DNA from: Betaproteobacteria bacterium
GTDB taxonomy: Bacteria > Pseudomonadota > Gammaproteobacteria > Burkholderiales > Burkholderiaceae_C
NCBI GenBank assembly: GCA_025354965.1
Contig: JANXLW010000462.1
Coordinates: forward strand, 1 to 5,435
DNA: 5,435 bases
Direction of reading: 5' to 3'
Positions 1 through 5,280 of this stretch are shown piece by piece (positions within the stretch are counted from its first letter, which is position 1; every line of letters starts with the position of its first letter). Below the pieces are notes generated by a model. That model did not search any database, had not been told where the DNA came from, and worked only from the letters and a program-made list of their open reading frames with translations. The position numbers were made by a program, and so were the translations under genes.

Positions 1-209
1 ATTACATCAAAAAATGCTGGCTCTGGCACCAGGTGTGACCGATCAATTACCCACAATGCTATCGCGGCTGCCAAGGTAGCAGCCAATGAGTTTTTCCGCC
101 TGCTGTTCTTGCTATTGATAACTCCGAACTTGACAAGCACAATGCCGACCAGAACCAGAACCAGGGCCAGGACGCATCCCCAAAGATAGATGCTCAGATT
201 TGCTTTCAT
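1..209 (-). CDS. Small unrecognised membrane protein, N-terminal part (cut by the left edge)
   Basis: A minus-strand reading frame opens at ATG 209 and stays open to base 1, giving 69 complete codons with no stop inside the window. The start is MKANLSIYLWGCVLALVLV. Residues about 6-28 form a strongly hydrophobic segment rich in Leu and Val, followed by a basic stretch (NSKNSRRKN, about 32-40) and a second moderately hydrophobic stretch at about 41-54. This suggests an inner-membrane protein with one or two helices and a positively charged loop. AAGG (complement of 217-220) lies 7 bases before the ATG, a reasonable ribosome-binding site that supports this start. It is on the same strand as the ZIP transporter, 92 bases beyond that gene's stop, so it could be co-transcribed or have its own promoter. 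I do not recognise the family and assign no function. An overlapping frame at 112-312 has no comparable features and is taken as a shadow. Confidence 0.6.
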   Translation of the reverse strand, partial: MKANLSIYLWGCVLALVLVLVGIVLVKFGVINSKNSRRKNSLAATLAAAIALWVIDRSHLVPEPAFFDV

Positions 210-216
210 GTGAATG

Positions 217-220
217 CCTT
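217..220 (-). promoter_or_regulatory. Ribosome-binding site of the left-edge membrane protein
   Basis: On the minus strand AAGG occurs 7 bases upstream of ATG 209. It is the main reason to choose that start and to treat this edge frame as a real gene. Confidence 0.5.
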
Positions 221-247
221 GTAATTTTCACTTTTATCACTGAACCC

Positions 248-275
248 ATGATAGCGCCAAGAGGTGACTGATAAA
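248..275 (-). promoter_or_regulatory. Possible weak sigma70 promoter for the left-edge gene
   Basis: Read on the minus strand, TTTATC (275-270) and TATCAT (253-248) are separated by 16 bases. The -10 box matches the consensus at five of six positions, but the -35 box at only three. A transcript would start near 241 with a leader of about 30 nt. This is pattern matching only. Read-through from the ZIP gene is the alternative. Confidence 0.25.
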
Positions 276-310
276 TTGAACTCAGACCTGAAGGCAGCAG
301 TTCAAGCTGC
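276..310 (-). repeat. Inverted repeats around the ZIP gene stop codon
   Basis: Two overlapping dyads lie at the 3' end of the ZIP gene. GCAGC (294-298) pairs with GCTGC (306-310), and the stop codon is in the loop. TGAACT (277-282) pairs with AGTTCA (299-304) around a 16-base interior. In the minus-strand RNA the larger hairpin is followed by AUUUAU rather than a clean U-tract, so it is at best a weak terminator or an RNA-stabilising hairpin. Confidence 0.3.
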
Positions 311-1075
311 ATGAGCCAAGCTGCTCACGGTCGTGACCAGCGCGATACCGACCAGCAGCCATGCGATCTGTGCAAATGTTTCGCGCGCCGAAAGTCGTTT
401 TTGCAATTGGGGTATCAAATCTGCGAGTGCCACGTAAACAAAGCTGCTGCCGGCTACCACCAGAAAATACGGTAGATAGTCCCGCAGCTTGTCGACCAAC
501 CAGTAACCCACCAAACCACCCAAGGCCGTCACCGCTCCGGCCAGTGATACTTTGACTAACGCTGCACGCTTGTTACTGGTGCTTGTCCGCAACACGGCCA
601 AGTCACCCATGTGGTGTGGTACCTCGTGCGCCAGCACTGCAAGGGAAGCGATGACACCCAGACGCGTGTCGGCCATGAATGCCGAGGCAATTAACACGCC
701 ATCGCCAAAACAATGAACGCTGTCTCCTGTCAGAACTGCCCAACTGCCGGAGATCGGGGCCTGGTGATGATTGATCGCACCGGGTGAGTGGTCATGGTGA
801 TGTTCATGTCCGTGGTGCCACAGTTCGGCTTTGTCCAGCAAGAAGAAAAAGACCAGCCCGACCAGTAGCGTCATGAACAAATCATGGGCGCTGGACTGGC
901 TCTCGAATGCTTCCGGCAACAAATGCATAAAGGCAGTTGCCAGCAAGGCGCCAGCCGCCAAGCTGAGCATATGCTGTGTGTAGCGGGCCAGCACACCAAA
1001 ACTTAAAAGCGCGGCCAGCCACACGCTGCCAATGCCAGCGGTCAGGGTACCCATCACAATTGCAATCAAAGTCAT
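302..1075 (-). CDS. ZIP-family divalent metal transporter
   Basis: A 257-residue inner-membrane protein expected to import a divalent metal such as zinc; substrate is inferred from the family only. Hydrophobic segments lie at about 4-28, 36-54, 67-80, 112-133, 140-160, 172-195, 201-222 and 236-254, matching the eight-helix ZIP fold. Key motifs are HLLPEAF (51-57), HCFGDG (121-126) in the helix-4 metal site, and AHEVPHHMGD (149-158) in helix 5, which resembles the HEIPHEIGD signature of the LIV-1/KE4-like branch but has His where Glu is usual at 155. A histidine-rich cytoplasmic-type loop (H87 to H96, with eight of ten residues His or Asp/Glu, then more His at 103-104) lies between helices 3 and 4, as in many ZIP proteins. 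ATG 1075 is the first start after an in-frame stop 24 bases upstream. No good Shine-Dalgarno sequence precedes it, only GAG directly against the ATG. The gene is divergent from ybiB. Length is normal. Confidence 0.92.
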   Translation of the reverse strand: MTLIAIVMGTLTAGIGSVWLAALLSFGVLARYTQHMLSLAAGALLATAFMHLLPEAFESQSSAHDLFMTLLVGLVFFFLLDKAELWHHGHEHHHDHSPGAINHHQAPISGSWAVLTGDSVHCFGDGVLIASAFMADTRLGVIASLAVLAHEVPHHMGDLAVLRTSTSNKRAALVKVSLAGAVTALGGLVGYWLVDKLRDYLPYFLVVAGSSFVYVALADLIPQLQKRLSARETFAQIAWLLVGIALVTTVSSLAHAA

Positions 1076-1238
1076 CTCAATTTGCGCGTATTTGTTTCAG
1101 AACCTGAGTTCAACAGTGTCAAAAGAACTTTCTATCGGTAAAATTTTTAGCTTTCAGTCCGGCTTTCATCTTAGCAAGCGTATCAATCGCATTTTGCCGC
1201 CGTTGACCACAAAAAATGAGATCAAAGACAATCGATCG
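1076..1238. other. Divergent intergenic region between the ZIP gene and ybiB
   Basis: This 163-base stretch is AT-richer than its surroundings. It holds the candidate ZIP promoter and presumably the ybiB promoter. For ybiB the best -10-like hexamer is TAAAAT at 1139-1144, without a convincing -35 box. A plus-strand reading frame runs through the region from 1032 into ybiB, but its translation there has no resemblance to YbiB and is not considered coding. Confidence 0.6.
1094..1122 (-). promoter_or_regulatory. Candidate promoter of the ZIP gene with an embedded dyad
   Basis: On the minus strand a perfect -35 box TTGACA (1122-1117) is followed, after 17 bases, by a poor -10 box TGAAAC (1099-1094). 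The spacer contains the dyad GAAC-N4-GTTC (1100-1111). A good -35 with a poor -10 and a dyad between them is compatible with a regulated promoter. The implied leader is only about 12 nt. No match to a Zur or Fur consensus was recognised. Confidence 0.35.
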
Positions 1239-2153
1239 GTGGGCATAGGCAAATACATCAAAGTGATCGGGCGCGGCAAACAGGGTGCGCGTGCATTGTC
1301 GCGCGAACAGGCAGCAGATTTATTTGCCCAGATACTTGACGCTGGCGTGACTGATCTGGAGATAGGCGCGTTTTGTCTGGCCATGCGAATTAAAGGTGAA
1401 ACAGCACTGGAGATGGCTGGATTTTTGGACGCGACACAGGCCCGGTTGCGCAAAATTCCGACACATGGACGCACCACCATCGTTCTGCCAAGCTACAACG
1501 GTGCGCGCAAATTGCCGGTACTAACGCCGTTGCTGGCGCTGCTTTTGGCGCGCGAAGGTCTGTCCGTCGTCGTTCACGGTTTACCCACCGAAGACAGCAG
1601 GGTTTCCTCGCGGCAAGTCTTTAGCGCGCTCGATTTATCGACCCGGCAGACGACCGAAAATGAACCGCAAGGGGCCGTCCGATATATCGCCACCGATCAG
1701 CTTTGCCCAGGTTTGGCGCGCCTGCTGGATGTGCGCCGCCTGGTAGGCTTACGCAACCCGGCGCACAGTGTGGTCAAGCTGATGAACCCCTGCGACAACC
1801 CGGCTTTGCTGGTGAGCAGCTATACCCATCCGGAGTATGCCGAGTCCATGACTGCTACTTTTGCTTTGATGCAGACCTCTGGGTTGCTGCTGCGTGGTAC
1901 TGAGGGCGAACCGGTGGCTGACCCGCGCCGCACACCGGCCATGGACGTTTTTCTCAACGGACAGCTGACCCGGGTCCAGGAGGCACAATCCGGGTCACTG
2001 CCCAACATGCCGAACCTGCCGGCGTGCGACGCGCAGAGCACGGCCAGCTGGATACGATCAGTTCTTGACGGCCAACAACCGGTGCCGACGCCGATTGCGC
2101 TGCAGGTGGCACACATCGTGCGTATGTGTACCCCAACAAGGACGACACCATGA
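1239..2153 (+). CDS. ybiB: YbiB, TrpD-like nucleic-acid-binding protein (glycosyltransferase family 3 fold)
   Basis: A 304-residue protein of the YbiB family, which shares the anthranilate phosphoribosyltransferase (TrpD) fold. E. coli YbiB is known to bind nucleic acids without sequence specificity and is linked to the SOS response; no enzymatic role is established. Evidence is near-collinear resemblance to E. coli YbiB as remembered: YIKVIGRGKQGARAL near the start, the helical N-terminal domain with AMRIKGETALEMAGF (48-62), PSYNGARK (84-91) where true TrpD has its glycine-rich phosphoribosyl-pyrophosphate loop, VVHGL (111-115), LRNPAHSVVKL (171-181), SYTHPEYAESM (194-204) and LLRGTEGEP (217-225). 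The missing TrpD glycine-rich motif argues against trpD. The start is chosen at GTG 1239 because it aligns residue for residue with E. coli Met1, 14 residues ending at IGRGK. The frame is open upstream to 1032, but that part is intergenic. No strong ribosome-binding site is seen. The stop overlaps the cobA start (ATGA). Confidence 0.9.
   Translation: MGIGKYIKVIGRGKQGARALSREQAADLFAQILDAGVTDLEIGAFCLAMRIKGETALEMAGFLDATQARLRKIPTHGRTTIVLPSYNGARKLPVLTPLLALLLAREGLSVVVHGLPTEDSRVSSRQVFSALDLSTRQTTENEPQGAVRYIATDQLCPGLARLLDVRRLVGLRNPAHSVVKLMNPCDNPALLVSSYTHPEYAESMTATFALMQTSGLLLRGTEGEPVADPRRTPAMDVFLNGQLTRVQEAQSGSLPNMPNLPACDAQSTASWIRSVLDGQQPVPTPIALQVAHIVRMCTPTRTTP
2138..2142 (+). promoter_or_regulatory. Ribosome-binding site of cobA inside the end of ybiB
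   Basis: AAGGA lies 7 bases before ATG 2150. This decides the start in favour of 2150 over the upstream in-frame ATG at 2126, and together with the ATGA overlap it points to translational coupling with ybiB. Confidence 0.65.
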
Positions 2154-2977
2154 CCGACAACAAAACTCATCCCACCGGCGACTGGACTACCGCTCAGCAA
2201 GGAAGCTGCACACTTGTGGGCGCCGGTCCCGGCGACCCGGAGTTGCTGACACTAAAAGCCCTCAAGTGCATTCAGGCCGCCACGCTGCTATTGGTTGACG
2301 ATCTGGTCAGCGATGAAGTTGTTGCACTGGCTTCAGCTACCGCACGCATCGTTCATGTTGGAAAACGCGGTGGCTGCAAATCGACCCCGCAAGCGTTCAT
2401 CGAAAAACTCATCCTGATGGCGGTACGCGAGGGTGAGACCGTGGTCCGCCTCAAAGGTGGGGATCCGTTCATTTTTGGCCGTGGAGGCGAAGAACTTGAA
2501 CATCTTCAAGCGGCTGGCATCAGAGTTAAGGTGGTCAACGGCATCACGGCCGGCCTTGCCGCCGTGACCTCGCTTGGCGTAGCACTGACACATCGGGAGC
2601 ATGCGCATGGCGTCGTATTCGTTACCGGCCACGCCAAGGCTGGCGACCCGGGCACCGACTGGCGAGCACTGGCGACCAGCGCGCATCAGGCCAAACTTAC
2701 ACTGGTCATTTATATGGGCGTGAGTAGTGCCAGGCGGATCCAGAGCGAACTGATCTACGGTCTGCCCGGATCGACGCCGGTAGCCATCATCCAGAATGCC
2801 AGTCTGCCTGCGCAGCGCCAGTCAATCTGCACTTTGGGTGAACTGCACAGCACTATCGCGCGAGACAAGTTGGGCAGCCCGAGCGTGATCGTGGTGGGCG
2901 ATGTGGTGAAAGGCATGGTGGCAGTCAGCGTTGAACCCACACCGGACAGCTCAATGACTTTCAGGAAGTCTGCGTGA
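2150..2977 (+). CDS. cobA: Uroporphyrinogen-III C-methyltransferase (SUMT)
   Basis: A 275-residue cytoplasmic enzyme that transfers two methyl groups from S-adenosylmethionine to uroporphyrinogen III, giving precorrin-2, the branch point to siroheme and cobalamin. The tetrapyrrole methylase signatures appear in order: LVGAGPGDPELLTLKA (22-37), GKRGGCKSTPQ (71-81), VVRLKGGDPFIFGRGGEE (98-115), VVNGITAGLAA (128-138), HGVVFVTGH (153-161), YMGV (188-191) and SVIVVGDVV (245-253). The third and fourth motifs have the family form, except that the usual VVPGIT reads VVNGIT, which I recall from beta-proteobacterial members. It is a stand-alone methylase: the dehydrogenase/ferrochelatase domain of CysG is absent, so siroheme would need another protein. 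The start at 2150 has a good AAGGA and overlaps the ybiB stop by four bases (ATGA). In related genomes ybiB-cobA sits beside nitrate-assimilation genes, so nirE-like use for nitrite reductase siroheme is plausible, by inference. Confidence 0.95.
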   Translation: MTDNKTHPTGDWTTAQQGSCTLVGAGPGDPELLTLKALKCIQAATLLLVDDLVSDEVVALASATARIVHVGKRGGCKSTPQAFIEKLILMAVREGETVVRLKGGDPFIFGRGGEELEHLQAAGIRVKVVNGITAGLAAVTSLGVALTHREHAHGVVFVTGHAKAGDPGTDWRALATSAHQAKLTLVIYMGVSSARRIQSELIYGLPGSTPVAIIQNASLPAQRQSICTLGELHSTIARDKLGSPSVIVVGDVVKGMVAVSVEPTPDSSMTFRKSA

Positions 2978-3005
2978 CCGGCTATGTAACCCTCGGAACC
3001 AATGA

Positions 3006-3028
3006 TCTACCGTGTGGAGAGTTTTTTT
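3006..3028 (+). terminator. Possible weak intrinsic terminator after cobA
   Basis: TCT-A-CC (3006-3011) can pair with GG-AGA (3016-3020) around a GTGT loop, with one bulged A, and is followed after one base by seven T residues (3022-3028). The stem has only five pairs, so termination would be inefficient. The rest of the 134-base gap up to the next gene shows no further gene or clear promoter. Confidence 0.3.
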
Positions 3029-3111
3029 GCACTGGTTACTTGCGCGATCTGAACAACAACCCGTTCAACGCCTTTTGCGCAGGTTAAGACGGTGCCAGAC
3101 AAAGCCGGTTC

Positions 3112-4371
3112 ATGCAAAAATATGACACTGTGGTGATTGGCGCCGGCGCCGCCGGCTTGTTTTGTGCGGGCGTGGCAGGCCAACTTGGCCTCAAAGTGTT
3201 GATCATCGACCACAGCACAAAAGTGGCTGAAAAAATCCGCATCTCAGGCGGCGGGCGCTGCAACTTCACCAACCTTGACACTACTGCGGCTAATTTTCTG
3301 GGCGACAATCAGAATTTTTGCCGCTCGGCCCTGTCACGCTATACGCCTCGCGACTTTACTGATCTGCTGCGGCGCCACGGCATCCCATTCCACGAAAAAC
3401 ACAAAGGACAGTTGTTTTGTGATCGATCGTCCGAGGATGTCATTCAGATGCTGCTGGCCGAGTGCGATAGCGGCAGCGTCGTGCGCTGGCAACCCTGCAA
3501 GGTTTCGAACATCCGGTTTCTTGCCTCAAAACTTGACGAAGAAGACATCCGCAACTATGAAATTGAAAGTGATCTAGGAACCGTCCAAACGCGCTCGGTG
3601 GTCATTGCCACGGGTGGCCTGTCGATTCCCAAAATAGGTGCCACCGATTTCGGCTATCGCATTGCCCGCCAGTTTGGACTCAACGTCATCGAGACGCGCC
3701 CGGCATTGGTGCCCTTGACGTTTGACAGCGAAGCGTGGGCGCCCTACGCCCAGTTGGCTGGCTTGTCACTACCGGTGAGCATTGAAACCGGGGTAAAGAA
3801 GGGAAAGACAAAATTTCTGGAAGACTTGCTTTTCACTCATCGGGGACTGAGCGGCCCGGCGGTGCTGCAAGTCTCGAGTTACTGGCAAGCCGGCACGCCA
3901 ATCCGGATCAATCTGTCGCCAGACTGCGATGTACTGCAGTCGCTCACCCGAGCCAAAGCCAATTCACGCAAGCTTGTCGCCAACGAACTGTCAGCGCTGC
4001 TACCGTCGCGACTGGCTGAGGCATGGGCGCAACAAGGAAACTACTCCAAACACAACTGGCAGCGCCCCATCAATGAGGCGACTGACAAGGCCCTGGCGGT
4101 TCTGGCCGAAACCCTGGTGCGCTGGGAAATCATGCCCACGGGCACCGAGGGTTACCAAAAAGCAGAGGTCACGGCTGGCGGCGTGGACACCCGTGATTTA
4201 TCTTCACAAACCATGGAGTCGAAGCAGCCTGGCTTGTATTTCATTGGTGAAGTAGTGGATGTCACGGGCTGGTTGGGAGGCTACAACTTCCAGTGGGCCT
4301 GGGCCAGTGGTTTTGCCTGTGCCAACGCAATGGCAGCCAATCTGACAGCAGGCTTAACCTCGGTGCATTGA
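3112..4371 (+). CDS. HI0933/YhiN-family flavoprotein (NAD(P)/FAD-dependent oxidoreductase, BaiN-like)
   Basis: A 419-residue soluble protein of the HI0933/YhiN family, close to the usual length of about 400. It starts with a Rossmann FAD-binding motif, YDTVVIGAGAAGLFCAG (4-20), followed by the family signature KIRISGGGRCNFTN (41-54). ATGG (166-169) is the second dinucleotide-binding element. FTHRGLSGPAVLQVSSYW (241-258) lies in the insert domain, AEVTAGGVDT (351-360) follows, and the C-terminal FAD closure motif reads GEVVDVTGWLGGYNFQWAWASG (379-400, the family's GE-x-x-D-x-x-G-x-x-GGYN pattern). Members are annotated as aminoacetone oxidase-like, and BaiN in Clostridium scindens is tied to bile-acid reduction, but the substrate in proteobacteria is not settled, so no reaction is claimed. 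ATG 3112 directly precedes the FAD motif; the upstream ribosome-binding site is weak. The gene follows cobA after 134 bases, and its stop codon lies inside the -35 box of rpsU. Confidence 0.93.
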   Translation: MQKYDTVVIGAGAAGLFCAGVAGQLGLKVLIIDHSTKVAEKIRISGGGRCNFTNLDTTAANFLGDNQNFCRSALSRYTPRDFTDLLRRHGIPFHEKHKGQLFCDRSSEDVIQMLLAECDSGSVVRWQPCKVSNIRFLASKLDEEDIRNYEIESDLGTVQTRSVVIATGGLSIPKIGATDFGYRIARQFGLNVIETRPALVPLTFDSEAWAPYAQLAGLSLPVSIETGVKKGKTKFLEDLLFTHRGLSGPAVLQVSSYWQAGTPIRINLSPDCDVLQSLTRAKANSRKLVANELSALLPSRLAEAWAQQGNYSKHNWQRPINEATDKALAVLAETLVRWEIMPTGTEGYQKAEVTAGGVDTRDLSSQTMESKQPGLYFIGEVVDVTGWLGGYNFQWAWASGFACANAMAANLTAGLTSVH

Positions 4372-4395
4372 ATTAGGCCACAACACCGCTATAAT
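4368..4395 (+). promoter_or_regulatory. Strong sigma70 promoter of rpsU
   Basis: TTGAAT (4368-4373) and a perfect TATAAT (4390-4395) are separated by 16 bases. The -35 box overlaps the TGA stop of the upstream flavoprotein (4369-4371). A transcript would start near 4401-4403, giving a leader of about 120 nt before the rpsU ATG. Consistent with the high expression of a ribosomal protein gene. Confidence 0.8.
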
Positions 4396-4401
4396 TCAAG
4401 G

Positions 4402-4521
4402 CTTTGCTGGCAACCCCCCGCTGCCTGACCAACTTTTCAAGTGGGGAACATCGCACGATATCCGTCAAATGGCCCGATCTTCCTTTGGCTGAAGTCTGCA
4501 TATTTTGGACAACCTTATTTA
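4402..4521 (+). promoter_or_regulatory. Long 5' leader of rpsU, possibly structured
   Basis: About 120 nt lie between the inferred transcript start and the S21 start codon. Small hairpins can be drawn: GGCA/TGCC (4409-4412 with 4422-4425, around a C-rich loop) and CC-A-ACTT / AAGT-GG (4429-4435 with 4439-4444, one bulged A, TTC loop). CTTC / GAAG near 4480-4495 is a further weak pairing, and the C-run at 4414-4419 could instead pair with GGGG at 4443-4446, so alternative folds exist. No good Shine-Dalgarno sequence is seen before ATG 4522, only GGA about 11 bases upstream. Whether this leader controls rpsU is inference. Confidence 0.4.
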
Positions 4522-4734
4522 ATGACAACCATCCGTGTAAAAGAGAACGAACCTTTTGACGTAGCGCTGCGTCGCTTCAAGCGCACCATAGAGAAATTAG
4601 GCCTTTTGACTGACTTGCGCGCACGCGAGTTCTACGAAAAACCTACCGCCGAGCGCAAGCGCAAGAAGGCCGCTGCCGTCAAGCGCAACTACAAACGCAT
4701 CCGCGCCATGCAGTTGCCCAAAAAGATGTACTAG
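4522..4734 (+). CDS. rpsU: 30S ribosomal protein S21
   Basis: A 70-residue, highly basic protein with the S21 pattern throughout: start MTTIRVKENEPFDVALRRFK, then TIEKLGLLTDLRAREFYEKP, a Lys/Arg-rich stretch (ERKRKKAAAVKRNYKR) and the C-terminal LPKKMY. S21 sits on the small-subunit platform near the 3' end of 16S rRNA and helps early steps of translation initiation. Length is normal for proteobacteria. The start is ATG 4522; the frame is open further up to a GTG at 4441, but the added 27 residues have no S21 character. The gene has its own strong promoter and is followed directly by an intrinsic terminator, with yqeY next. In many proteobacteria rpsU begins the macromolecular-synthesis operon with dnaG and rpoD, which are not in this window. 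Confidence 0.97.
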   Translation: MTTIRVKENEPFDVALRRFKRTIEKLGLLTDLRAREFYEKPTAERKRKKAAAVKRNYKRIRAMQLPKKMY

Positions 4735-4750
4735 AGGCTTTTAAGGCCTC
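4734..4750 (+). repeat. Small hairpin at the rpsU stop codon
   Basis: GAGGC (4734-4738, sharing the G of the TAG stop) pairs with GCCTC (4746-4750) around TTTTAAG. It is not followed by a T-run and directly precedes the main terminator. It may protect the 3' end or act together with that terminator. Confidence 0.5.
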
Positions 4751-4753
4751 AAG

Positions 4754-4789
4754 AAAAGCTCGCCGGAGACGCTCAGGCGGGCTTTTTTT
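4754..4789 (+). terminator. Intrinsic terminator downstream of rpsU
   Basis: GCTCGCC (4758-4764) pairs with GGCGGGC (4776-4782), seven pairs including one G-U. The loop can add GAG/CTC pairing, and the hairpin is followed by seven T residues (4783-4789) and preceded by AAAA. This is a textbook Rho-independent terminator. It should limit read-through from rpsU into yqeY. Confidence 0.9.
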
Positions 4790-4795
4790 ATTGCA

Positions 4796-4805
4796 GAATC
4801 GATTC
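4796..4805. repeat. Short perfect palindrome upstream of yqeY
   Basis: GAATCGATTC is a 10-base perfect palindrome just after the rpsU terminator, followed by two copies of ATTCAG (4802-4807 and 4809-4814). It may be chance. No regulator site is recognised. Confidence 0.4.
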
Positions 4806-4818
4806 AGAATTCAGTCAC

Positions 4819-4824
4819 AAAGGA
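4819..4824 (+). promoter_or_regulatory. Ribosome-binding site of yqeY
   Basis: AAAGGA sits 8 bases before ATG 4833. It selects this start over an in-frame upstream codon at 4791 that lies directly against the rpsU terminator. Confidence 0.7.
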
Positions 4825-4832
4825 CTTTCGCC

Positions 4833-5279
4833 ATGTCGCTCAAAGACCAGATCACCGAAGATATGAAAACAGCCATGCGCGCCAGGGACAGCGAGCGCCT
4901 GGGTGCGATCCGGCTTTTGCTGGCTGCGGCGAAGCAGAAGGAAGTGGATGAACGGGTAGTGCTGGACGACATCGCGATGGTGGCCATCGTCGATAAACTG
5001 ATCAAGCAGCGCAAAGACTCCATTGCCGCCTTCACGCAAGCCAATCGAATGGACCTGGCAGACAAGGAAGCGGCAGAAGTGAAGGTACTGGAGGTCTACT
5101 TGCCTCAACGCCTGAGCGCTGACGAAGTGTCTGCTGCCGTCCAGGCTATCGTAGTCAAGCTTGGGGCCAGCGGCCCGACAGACATGGGCAAGGTGATGGC
5201 CGCAGTCAAAGTGGAATTGGCCGGCAAGGCGGATATGGGGCAGGTATCAAAAGCGGTCAAGGCCGCACTGGCCGGCTGA
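4833..5279 (+). CDS. yqeY: GatB/YqeY-domain protein
   Basis: A 148-residue cytoplasmic protein that matches the stand-alone YqeY family over its whole length (usual size about 147-150). It resembles the C-terminal tail domain of GatB, the tRNA-dependent amidotransferase subunit, and is therefore suspected to contact tRNA, but its function is not established. Visible signatures are MSLKDQITEDMKTAMRARD at the start, LGAIRLLLAAAKQKEVDE (23-40), IVDKLIKQRKDSI (52-64), EVKVLEVYLPQRLSADE (82-98), TDMGKVMAAVK (116-126) and the family's closing GKADMGQVSKAVK (131-143). It has a good ribosome-binding site. No clear promoter is seen between the rpsU terminator and the gene, so it is probably expressed by partial read-through from rpsU. 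It ends one base from the convergent pmbA stop. Confidence 0.95.
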   Translation: MSLKDQITEDMKTAMRARDSERLGAIRLLLAAAKQKEVDERVVLDDIAMVAIVDKLIKQRKDSIAAFTQANRMDLADKEAAEVKVLEVYLPQRLSADEVSAAVQAIVVKLGASGPTDMGKVMAAVKVELAGKADMGQVSKAVKAALAG

Positions 5280-5280
5280 T

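Noticed and set aside
112..312. 66-residue minus-strand reading frame starting inside the end of the ZIP gene
   Set aside because: It overlaps both the ZIP 3' end and the better-supported edge gene in another frame. The translation is low-complexity (Gly/Ser/Pro-rich) with no family features and no ribosome-binding site.
1166..1480. 104-residue minus-strand reading frame opposite ybiB
   Set aside because: It lies antisense to the well-supported YbiB N-terminus; the composition is that of a shadow frame and no motif is seen.
1239..2153. Anthranilate phosphoribosyltransferase (trpD)
   Set aside because: The TrpD glycine-rich phosphoribosyl-pyrophosphate loop is replaced by PSYNGARK and the overall pattern follows YbiB. 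No other trp genes are nearby.
1820..2200. 126-residue minus-strand reading frame opposite the end of ybiB
   Set aside because: Antisense to YbiB and the cobA start, with no recognisable domain or start signal.
2333..2686. 117-residue minus-strand reading frame opposite cobA
   Set aside because: Antisense to the conserved SUMT methylase motifs; no protein-like features.
2985..3040. Inverted repeat GTAACC / GGTTAC in the gap after cobA
   Set aside because: Six-base arms about 44 bases apart, without a T-run after the second arm; likely chance.
3929..4255. 108-residue plus-strand reading frame inside the flavoprotein gene
   Set aside because: It is the shifted frame of the conserved HI0933/YhiN coding sequence, Pro/Arg-rich and without motifs.
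4441..4521. In-frame N-terminal extension of S21 from GTG 4441
   Set aside because: S21 begins at MTTIRV in the family; the 27 extra residues resemble translated leader and no ribosome-binding site precedes the GTG.
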